Below the pieces are notes generated by a model. That model did no database searches. It was not told the origin of the DNA and saw only the letters and a program-made list of their open reading frames with translations. DNA of 46,135 nt from an uncultured Cellvibrio sp. GTDB lineage: Bacteria; Pseudomonadota; Gammaproteobacteria; Pseudomonadales; Cellvibrionaceae. The stretch's first letter is position 1, and each line of letters starts with the position of its first letter. Shown here in pieces: positions 1 to 6,800 of this stretch. Position numbers and translations under genes: made by a program. Location: positions 1 through 46,135 of the forward strand of contig CAMLML010000032.1 in assembly GCA_946481095.1 (NCBI GenBank). The letters are read 5' to 3'.

Positions 1-3000
1 TTACCAAAGTTCTTATCGCCAATCGTGGTGCAATCGCAACACGCATTATTCGCACACTTAAAAAACTCAATATCCAATCAGTTGCCGTTTATTCAGAAGC
101 GGATCGTGATTCATTGCATGTTTCATTGGCAGACGAAGCCTGGTCATTAGGTGAAGGCGCAGCGGCCAAAACCTATCTGGATAAACAAAAAATTATCGAG
201 ATTGCCAAAAAAACCGGCGCACAAGCTATTCATCCCGGTTACGGTTTTCTCAGTGAAAATGCAGAGTTTGTCGCAGCCTGCGAAGCAGCAGGCATAGTCT
301 TTGTTGGGCCAACCGTTGAACAAATGCAAATATTCGGTTTGAAACACAAAGCGCGCGAATTAGCTCAAGCTGCGGGCGTGCCACTCTGCCCTGGTACTGA
401 TCTGTTAAAAAACCTGGAGGATGCCAAATTTTTCGCCAACAAAATCGGCTACCCGGTGATGCTAAAAAGCACCGCAGGTGGCGGTGGCATTGGTATGCAA
501 CTTTGCCACACAGAAGAGGATTTAATTAAAGGTTTCGATTCAGTCAAACGCCTGGGCAAAAATAATTTTGCCGACGATGGTGTCTTCCTCGAAAAATTTA
601 TTGCCGCAGCACGCCATATCGAAGTGCAAATTTTTGGTGACGGCAAAGGCCGAGCATTAGCTGTAGGCGAGCGTGATTGTTCAAGCCAACGTCGAAATCA
701 AAAAGTAGTTGAAGAGTGCCCCGCCCCCAATCTGCCGGATAAGCAACGCCATGAAATGCAAAAAGTGGCTGAAAATTTATTGGCATCAGTAAATTATCGT
801 AACGCAGGCACAGTTGAATTTATTTACGATTCATTGGAAAACCAATTTTATTTTCTGGAAGTCAATACACGCCTGCAAGTTGAACACGGTGTAACTGAAG
901 AAGTCTATTCGGTGGATTTGGTCGAGTGGATGCTGAAACAAGCAGCAAATGAATTACCGCTTCTTGATCAACTTCGCAGCCAGTTATCACCTCAAGGTCA
1001 CGCAATTCAAGTGCGTGTATACGCTGAAGATCCCGCACTAAACTTTCAACCCTGTGCCGGTTTATTGAGCCAGGTAGAATTTCCCGAAACTCATAACAAT
1101 TTGCGAATCGATCATTGGATCAGTTCCGGCATTGAGGTGCCTGCATTTTTTGACCCCATGCTCGCAAAAATTATTGTGCACGAAAGCAATCGTGAACAAG
1201 CCATCAGCAGCATGCAATCAGCGCTTAAGAGTTCTCGCCTTTATGGTATCGAAACCAATCTGGGTTATTTACAGGATTTACTCAAAGATCAAACTTTTGT
1301 TGATGCCAAAATCACCACGCGTTATTTAAATCATTTTGTGTATCAACCTGCGCGCATTGATGTGATTCAAGGCGGCACCCAAACGACTATTCAGGATTTC
1401 CCCGGCCGCACCGGTTATTGGCAAGTAGGTGTACCGCCATCAGGCGCGTTTGATTCGCGATCATTCCGCTTGGGCAATCAACTGTTGCTAAATGATACGA
1501 ATGCAGCGGGTTTGGAAATCACTTTACAAGGGCCAACATTAAAATTCAGTTGCGCCACCAAAGCTGTGATTACCGGTGCGATGATCGACGCGAAATTGGA
1601 TGGAACCCCAATTACTATCAATCAAATTATTCACATTAATGCGGGACAAGTGTTGCAACTGGGCCGCATTAGCGACAAAGGTGCGAGAAGTTATTTGTGT
1701 ATTGCGGGCGGCATTCAATGCCCGGACTATCTCAATTCAAAATCGACATTCACTCTGGGACAATTCGGTGGCCACAACGGCCGCGCCTTGCGTGCTGGTG
1801 ATGTGTTGCGTTTGGATGTGGAAAAATCCAATCCATCGATTGAGTTGACTTCTCTTGATGAAAAATTAATTCCTGCAATCAACAATCAATGGCAGTTGCG
1901 TGTGATTTATGGCCCACACGGCGCGCCGGATTTTTTTACTGAAAAAGATATAGCCAACTTTTTTCAAACTGACTGGGAAGTGCATTACAACTCCAGCCGT
2001 ACCGGTGTGCGTTTAATCGGCCCCAAGCCCGAATGGGCACGCGATTCTGGCGGCGAAGCGGGGATGCATCCATCCAATATTCACGACAATGCTTACGCAT
2101 TTGGTACTGTGGATTTTACTGGTGATATGCCGGTGATTCTCGGCCCCGACGGTCCTTCACTCGGTGGTTTTGTTTGTCCGGCAACAGTAATCACTGCGGA
2201 TCTATGGAAACTGGGGCAACTGCGCGCTGGCGATAAAATTCGATTTATTCCGGTGACTCTTGCTGATGCAGTGGCGATTGAAGCAGCGCAAGATAAATCC
2301 ATTACTCAATTGCAAGCGATTGACGTCAATCCTGCAAAAACTGAATTAATTTCACCCATAGTAAAATCGCTAAGTGCCGATCAAGTGGGTGAGAATATTG
2401 TTTATCGTGTTGCGGGCGACCATTTCCTGTTAGTGGAATACGGAAAACTGGAACTGGATATTAAATTGCGTTTTCGCGCACACGCATTGATGCAATGGCT
2501 GGAAAAAAATCCATTAGCAGGTTTACGCGAATTAACGCCCGGTATTCGCTCGCTGCAAATTCATTACGACAGCCAAACCCTGTCACTCAATAACCTGCTC
2601 ACACATTTGGAAACAGCAGAGAAATTTTTATCCACTCAATTACAAGCCTTGTCAGTGCCTTCACGTATAGTTCACATTCCACTGAGCTGGGATGATGAAG
2701 CTTGTCAGCTGGCCATTCAAAAATATATTCAATCCGTTAGAGCCAATGCACCTTGGTGCCCGAGCAATCTCGAATTTATTCGCCGCATTAATGGTTTGGA
2801 TTCCATAGAAGCTGTGAAGAAAATTGTATTCGATGCATCTTATTTGGTGATGGGTCTGGGTGATGTGTATTTGGGCGCGCCGGTTGCAACACCGGTTGAT
2901 CCGCGTCATCGTTTAGTGACTACCAAATATAATCCTGCGCGCACCTGGACAGCCGAAAATTCTGTCGGTATCGGCGGTTCCTATATGTGTATTTATGGCA

Positions 3001-3602
3001 TGGAAGGCCCAGGCGGTTATCAATTTGTGGGCCGCACACTGCAAATGTGGAATCGCTACAAACGCACAGCAGAATTTTCACAACCCTGGTTGTTGCAATT
3101 TTTTGATCAAATTCGTTTCTATCCGGTGAGCGCAGAAGAATTAATCCAAATTCGTCGCGACTTCCCGCAAGGCCGGTATTCTTTGAAAATTGAAGAGACA
3201 CAATTCAATCTAAAAGATTATCAAGATTTTATTCAGCAAAACGAAAAATCAATTACCAGTTTCACTGAACAACGCGAACAAGCCTTCGCCGAAGAATTAG
3301 CGAGATGGCACGCCAATGGGCAATTCAACTATGAACAAACAGAAGTTGAAGAAACCAACTCAGAAGAAGAATTCCCCGAAGACGCAATTCGCGTCGACAG
3401 TTCTGTTTCCGGCAGCGTGTGGCAAACTCAAGTCAAAGTCGGCGATAAAATCAAAGCGGGCGATATTTTGTTGATTCTAGAATCCATGAAAATGGAAATT
3501 AATATTACAGCGCCTTGTGATGGCGTGATTACGCATTTGTTAAAAACCGATGGTAATCGTGTTCAGGCTGGGCAGACATTGGTGGTGATTGAAGAACAGT
3601 AA
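1..3602 (+). CDS. uca: Urea carboxylase (5' end cut by the window edge)
   Basis: Biotin- and ATP-dependent carboxylation of urea to allophanate in the cytosol, first step of the urea amidolyase route. The frame is open from base 3, where residues TKVLIANRGAIATRII match the start of biotin carboxylase domains; the true start therefore lies a few bases before the window, and the internal ATG at 114 is not the start. Domain order is that of the family: biotin carboxylase/ATP-grasp (glycine loop STAGGGGIGMQ, metal/ATP motif EVNTRLQVEH), then an allophanate-hydrolase-subunit-2-like (KipA) domain starting near IDVIQGGTQTTIQDFPG, a subunit-1-like (KipI) domain near VYRVAGDHFLLVEYG, and a C-terminal biotinyl domain. 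The biotinylated lysine is in ESMKMEI (codon 3489-3491). About 1,200 residues, the usual length. No allophanate hydrolase gene follows; the next gene is convergent and unrelated. Confidence 0.95.
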   Translation, partial: TKVLIANRGAIATRIIRTLKKLNIQSVAVYSEADRDSLHVSLADEAWSLGEGAAAKTYLDKQKIIEIAKKTGAQAIHPGYGFLSENAEFVAACEAAGIVFVGPTVEQMQIFGLKHKARELAQAAGVPLCPGTDLLKNLEDAKFFANKIGYPVMLKSTAGGGGIGMQLCHTEEDLIKGFDSVKRLGKNNFADDGVFLEKFIAAARHIEVQIFGDGKGRALAVGERDCSSQRRNQKVVEECPAPNLPDKQRHEMQKVAENLLASVNYRNAGTVEFIYDSLENQFYFLEVNTRLQVEHGVTEEVYSVDLVEWMLKQAANELPLLDQLRSQLSPQGHAIQVRVYAEDPALNFQPCAGLLSQVEFPETHNNLRIDHWISSGIEVPAFFDPMLAKIIVHESNREQAISSMQSALKSSRLYGIETNLGYLQDLLKDQTFVDAKITTRYLNHFVYQPARIDVIQGGTQTTIQDFPGRTGYWQVGVPPSGAFDSRSFRLGNQLLLNDTNAAGLEITLQGPTLKFSCATKAVITGAMIDAKLDGTPITINQIIHINAGQVLQLGRISDKGARSYLCIAGGIQCPDYLNSKSTFTLGQFGGHNGRALRAGDVLRLDVEKSNPSIELTSLDEKLIPAINNQWQLRVIYGPHGAPDFFTEKDIANFFQTDWEVHYNSSRTGVRLIGPKPEWARDSGGEAGMHPSNIHDNAYAFGTVDFTGDMPVILGPDGPSLGGFVCPATVITADLWKLGQLRAGDKIRFIPVTLADAVAIEAAQDKSITQLQAIDVNPAKTELISPIVKSLSADQVGENIVYRVAGDHFLLVEYGKLELDIKLRFRAHALMQWLEKNPLAGLRELTPGIRSLQIHYDSQTLSLNNLLTHLETAEKFLSTQLQALSVPSRIVHIPLSWDDEACQLAIQKYIQSVRANAPWCPSNLEFIRRINGLDSIEAVKKIVFDASYLVMGLGDVYLGAPVATPVDPRHRLVTTKYNPARTWTAENSVGIGGSYMCIYGMEGPGGYQFVGRTLQMWNRYKRTAEFSQPWLLQFFDQIRFYPVSAEELIQIRRDFPQGRYSLKIEETQFNLKDYQDFIQQNEKSITSFTEQREQAFAEELARWHANGQFNYEQTEVEETNSEEEFPEDAIRVDSSVSGSVWQTQVKVGDKIKAGDILLILESMKMEINITAPCDGVITHLLKTDGNRVQAGQTLVVIEEQ

Positions 3603-3624
3603 TTAACAAACAATACACTGTACC

Positions 3625-4221
3625 TTAATCATAAATAAGCCATGGATTCTGTTTATTCATGGCTTTTTCATCACCATCAATTTTTGATACAGCATTAAAA
3701 ATAGAATTTAGATCAACAACAAATGATTTCATATCCATAGATTTTATTTTTTTCTGAATATTAAGCGATCCACTTTGAGCACCCCCTACTACAGCTTTGC
3801 TCGACTTTGGATGCACAATATCATTTCTCAATTTGAATATCTTCTTAATTTTTTCCAAAACATCTTCACTTAATATTTTTTTAGTTTTAAGGTGTGGGTA
3901 TATTTTCCATTTGTTAAGTGTAGATAATGATTTTTCATAATCTTTGTGAAAAGCTATAGCATATCTAGTGGCATAATAATTTATGTAAGCTTCTAAAGCC
4001 AATGCGCTATAAACGACAACGCCGTTCATTGCCATTTGATTCTCATAGAGCTTATCCAAATTCGTCTTACAAAAATCTTTTGAGGCATGAATTTTACTTA
4101 CCTCCGGCTTTAAACTTTGTAAAGTTAATAAAGACTTGTGAACAAATTCATAATACAAACGATGAGGCATTTCTATCCAATGACTTTTGTTTTCAATTTC
4201 CACACAAACATTGAGAATCAT
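3625..4221 (-). CDS. Hypothetical HEPN-like protein
   Basis: A 198-residue, lysine-rich, predicted mostly alpha-helical cytosolic protein that I cannot assign to a named family. The middle has a helix rich in small residues (VVYSALALEAYINYYA) and the C-terminal half has LRNDIVHPKS, which fits the R-x4-H signature of HEPN domains, many of which are metal-independent RNases of toxin-antitoxin and defence systems. This R-N-D-I-V-H pattern after a Lys-rich helix is the main functional clue; whether it is catalytic is inference. GGAG lies seven bases before the ATG. It is AT-richer than uca and convergent with it (22 bp between stops), which suggests acquired DNA. No MNT nucleotidyltransferase partner or other obvious antitoxin is adjacent; the next gene downstream of its start encodes a small membrane protein. 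Confidence 0.6.
   Translation of the reverse strand: MILNVCVEIENKSHWIEMPHRLYYEFVHKSLLTLQSLKPEVSKIHASKDFCKTNLDKLYENQMAMNGVVVYSALALEAYINYYATRYAIAFHKDYEKSLSTLNKWKIYPHLKTKKILSEDVLEKIKKIFKLRNDIVHPKSSKAVVGGAQSGSLNIQKKIKSMDMKSFVVDLNSIFNAVSKIDGDEKAMNKQNPWLIYD
3637..3668 (+). terminator. Intrinsic terminator after uca, inside the convergent gene
   Basis: AAGCCATG (3637-3644) pairs with CATGGCTT (3658-3665) around a 13-base loop and is followed by more T. It would end uca transcription, but it lies in the last codons of the minus-strand gene at 3625-4221, so coding and terminator functions overlap here. Confidence 0.55.
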
Positions 4222-4262
4222 ATTTATACTCCGTTAAAAGCATACTCTTTAAATCAACAGCC

Positions 4263-4574
4263 TTACAGTATCAAATCTCCATAACCCCAAACAAAAGTTC
4301 CTATAACTACAAGAAAAACAGATATCAATCTATATGGCAACATAGTATTGATATATACATCTCCATTTACTTCCTTGAAAGTTCTTTTGGCATCACGATA
4401 CGCAACATATGCACCAAGAACTGTTACAACTGCCCCAGACCTCATCATCCAATGATCTCCAGGCCAGATCAGATCCGCCGCCACAGAGGACGCCAAGACA
4501 ATCAAGGCCAATAATGCGGGAACCCAGCCATGTAAAAATATCATCTTGTTAGTTTCATTTGCAGGATGGATCAT
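4263..4574 (-). CDS. Small membrane protein, unknown function
   Basis: A 103-residue protein with three likely transmembrane helices: about residues 13-36 (HGWVPALLALIVLASSVAAD), 43-60 (MMRSGAVVTVLGAYVAYRD) and 80-101 (YRLISVFLVVIGTFVWGYG). No signal peptidase site or enzymatic motif is visible. The start has GGGG about eight bases upstream. It lies between the HEPN-like gene and the DUF2314-like/ankyrin gene, all on the minus strand with gaps of 41 bp, so co-transcription is possible. I do not recognise the family. Confidence 0.6.
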   Translation of the reverse strand: MIHPANETNKMIFLHGWVPALLALIVLASSVAADLIWPGDHWMMRSGAVVTVLGAYVAYRDAKRTFKEVNGDVYINTMLPYRLISVFLVVIGTFVWGYGDLIL

Positions 4575-4615
4575 CTTGATGCCCCTATCATATAGTTTCT
4601 AAAAAACGCCAATAT

Positions 4616-5362
4616 TTAAGCTAGCAATTGAACAATATGCTGCCAATCCAATTGCCTTGCATAATCCAACGCTGCTTTCCCTTTGGCATCTTTAATCGAT
4701 TTATCTGCACCGAATTCCAATAAAATTTTTACACTGGACGCGTTACCGGCAATAGTTTCGCGATGCAAAAAGGTCATGCCGCCTTCTGATTGCTTTGTAA
4801 TTTCGCTTGGATGCTGCTGCAAAAATTCGCGCAGGCTTTGTTGCATATTAGTACTCATGGGATCCTCTTGCAGATTTTGCGGATTGTCTGCTTGCCCATG
4901 AACATACTCAAAATTATCCGGATCACCAAAATCTATTCCCCAGGCTTCATCATGTTGAGTGCGTTCATCTTGATCCATATTCGCGCGCATCGCTTGAATG
5001 CTAAAACCACCGTAGGGTTTGCCCTGACATAAAAACAACCAGTCACTCAGCTGCTCCAATGGCACCATCACTCTATCGCCCTGCGCTAAGTTGGTTAGTT
5101 CGTTGGGCTCATTTAATAATTCTCCATAAATAAAATCGCCATCAAAATATAATTCCCCTACCCACATATGCTCGACTCTGTTCTCACCATTTTGATCTTG
5201 GGAAAATGCAATTTTTGCATAGGCAAAATCCAGCGCCGGAACAATTCGACGTGATTCCCAGGACAATTCCCGCCAACAATATTTAAATTTGGCTTGCGCC
5301 TGTTCATATGCCGCAATCATCTGCGGGTTTTCACCATCAACCCAAAATATTTTATTTGCCAT
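4616..5362 (-). CDS. DUF2314-like protein with C-terminal ankyrin repeats
   Basis: A 248-residue cytosolic protein with two parts. Residues about 1-125 resemble the DUF2314 (YegJ-type) fold: AAYEQAQAKFKYCWRELSWE, then VEHMWVGELYFDGDFIYGELLNEP and GDRVMVPLEQLSDWLF. After an acidic linker, residues about 195-248 form roughly two ankyrin repeats (GGMTFLHRETIAGNASSVKILLEFGADKSIKD, GKAALDYARQLDWQHIVQLL). Such single-domain-plus-ankyrin proteins are often protein-binding accessories or immunity-like proteins; no partner is visible here. AGGA lies about eight bases before the start. The DUF2314 call is by pattern resemblance only. Confidence 0.65.
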   Translation of the reverse strand: MANKIFWVDGENPQMIAAYEQAQAKFKYCWRELSWESRRIVPALDFAYAKIAFSQDQNGENRVEHMWVGELYFDGDFIYGELLNEPNELTNLAQGDRVMVPLEQLSDWLFLCQGKPYGGFSIQAMRANMDQDERTQHDEAWGIDFGDPDNFEYVHGQADNPQNLQEDPMSTNMQQSLREFLQQHPSEITKQSEGGMTFLHRETIAGNASSVKILLEFGADKSIKDAKGKAALDYARQLDWQHIVQLLA

Positions 5363-5404
5363 ATTAGAATTCCTATTGATTAAATTGCCCAGGTACCGAG
5401 ATCA

Positions 5405-6154
5405 TCACCATTTTGTGGTTTGTTCAATTCTTCCGTCGGTGTACACAGTAAATTCACCATCGTCTTTTTGTAACCCGACCGCTTTACCTTTTTCAAAAGG
5501 GGACGGGCTCCAAAACTGCATAGGAATAATTAATTGATTTTGATAATTGATATAACCCCATTTTTGCGGTTCGTTCATCACGGCGATCATGCCATCACCC
5601 ACAATTTCTGTACTGGCATATTGAATTGGGATAATAATTTTACCGGTCACATCAATAAAACCATGCAGTTCGCCATTCCCTACCGCAATCAGCCCATCCT
5701 TTGCGGCACCTGATGATATGTGATCGTATTGCGGCACAACAATTTCTTCGCCCTTCTCGTTAACAAATCCCCATTTCTGATTTCCCGATTTGTCTGTTAT
5801 GGCGACTTTGCACACACCATCAACAAACCCAACATACATTGCATCATAAATTGGCTTTACGATTATTTTTCCTTGATTGTTCACTATCCCCATACCCAAT
5901 GAATTGCCTTCAGCATCGTAATGAGAAAGCTGCGAATAAGTTGGATCTGACATAGGTGAAGTTCGGTATCTTTCATCTGATGATTCCCAATATTTTTCCT
6001 CCTGATTGTAGTAACCAGGAATAGTTTCAGGAAAAACTGAAGATTCAGATTTAGCGGGGACAGCATTGTCCACAACCACCACTGAGGGCTTATCAGATTT
6101 TTCCGTACAAGCTACCAGACTAAATGCCAGGATCAGGCAAAGAATTTTTAACAT
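5405..6154 (-). CDS. WG-repeat lipoprotein
   Basis: A 249-residue protein with an N-terminal lipoprotein signal (MLKILCLILAFSLVAC, lipobox LVAC) followed by a low-complexity spacer and several WG (KWG) repeats: NSLGMGIVNNQGKIIVKPIYD, QKWGFVNEKGEEIVVPQYD, ELHGFIDVTGKIIIPIQYA and QKWGYINYQNQLIIPMQFW. WG repeats form beta-rich binding modules; the substrate is unknown. It is probably anchored to the outer or inner membrane facing the periplasm. It sits upstream of the DUF2314-like/ankyrin gene on the same strand (42 bp gap) and could be transcribed with it. Confidence 0.8.
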   Translation of the reverse strand: MLKILCLILAFSLVACTEKSDKPSVVVVDNAVPAKSESSVFPETIPGYYNQEEKYWESSDERYRTSPMSDPTYSQLSHYDAEGNSLGMGIVNNQGKIIVKPIYDAMYVGFVDGVCKVAITDKSGNQKWGFVNEKGEEIVVPQYDHISSGAAKDGLIAVGNGELHGFIDVTGKIIIPIQYASTEIVGDGMIAVMNEPQKWGYINYQNQLIIPMQFWSPSPFEKGKAVGLQKDDGEFTVYTDGRIEQTTKW

Positions 6155-6245
6155 AGAATGACTCTGATTTATCGTTTATCAAGAAAACCAGTGTACAAGA
6201 AAGGATTTTGTTATGCAGGTGCCAAACAGAGTTTCAGAATTTTTT

Positions 6246-6275
6246 AAGAAAAAAAGGGCAAACCAAGGTTTGCCC
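6246..6275 (-). terminator. Terminator of the cobA-nirBD operon
   Basis: Perfect 9-bp stem GGGCAAACC/GGTTTGCCC (6256-6264 with 6267-6275), two-base loop. Read on the minus strand it is followed by a run of T (the A tract at 6246-6255), placing a strong intrinsic terminator about 60 bp after the nirD stop. Confidence 0.85.
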
Positions 6276-6331
6276 ATAAGCCGACTCATGAAGCAGTCGA
6301 AGAAGTCGGGGAGAAAACTAAAATTCGTTAC

Positions 6332-6664
6332 TTAGGCTTGTATTTGTACCTGGCCTTCTTTAATTCGCACAGGAAATACATCGACTTTGTATTCCGGTTT
6401 TTCCAGACATTCACCTGTCACCAAATTAAAATGTTCTTTATATAAAGGTGATGCCACCACTACCGCATCGCCGATTGATCCCAAAATTCCACGCGATAAC
6501 ACATTGGCTTCACCAACGGGATCATAATTGGAAATGGCAAATAATTGTTGTAGCCGACGCGATTTGAAAATCGCAATTTGTTTGTCGTTCACTTTGGCAC
6601 ACACGCCTGTATCCTCTAACAAATCTTCTTCGAAGCAGACACCAATCCAGTTTTTTTCGCTCAT
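6332..6664 (-). CDS. nirD: Nitrite reductase small subunit NirD
   Basis: A 110-residue Rieske-type small subunit that works with NirB in NADH-dependent reduction of nitrite to ammonium in the cytosol. The sequence shows NirD family features: WIGVCFEEDLLEDTGVCAKV, IAIFKSRRLQQLFAISNYDP, RGILGSIGDAVVVASPLYKEHFNLVTG and a C-terminal YKVDVFPVRIKEGQVQI. As in other NirD proteins the Rieske cysteine/histidine cluster ligands are absent, so no Fe-S cluster is expected. The ATG at 6664 (MSEKNW) is chosen; the frame stays open to 6745, but that extension translates palindromic-repeat DNA (SLWERVRVRANLQREK) and has no family similarity. Last gene of the operon. Confidence 0.93.
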   Translation of the reverse strand: MSEKNWIGVCFEEDLLEDTGVCAKVNDKQIAIFKSRRLQQLFAISNYDPVGEANVLSRGILGSIGDAVVVASPLYKEHFNLVTGECLEKPEYKVDVFPVRIKEGQVQIQA

Positions 6665-6687
6665 GATTTTTTCTCGCTGTAAGTTTG

Positions 6688-6794
6688 CCCTCACCCTAAC
6701 CCTCTCCCAAAGGGAGAGGGGATAGACTCCCATGTGATTCACCACGAAGTGAATTCAGCCCCCTCTCCCTCTGGGAGAGGGTTGGGGTGAGGGA
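6688..6794. repeat. Paired palindromic repeat between nirB and nirD
   Basis: Two inverted arms, 6688-6721 and 6759-6794. Each carries a CCCTCACCCTAACC-type box next to a CCCTCTCCC/GGGAGAGGG palindrome; the 37-bp middle has its own weak dyad. The arms can pair with each other and each is self-complementary. The same element occurs at 9388-9510, with a related form at 38416-38523. It resembles REP doublets (REPIN-like) of proteobacteria. Confidence 0.85.
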
Positions 6795-6800
6795 GTTTAA

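Noticed and set aside
6665..6745. N-terminal extension of NirD by 27 residues
   Set aside because: Translates palindromic-repeat DNA; NirD family starts near MSEKNWIGVC.
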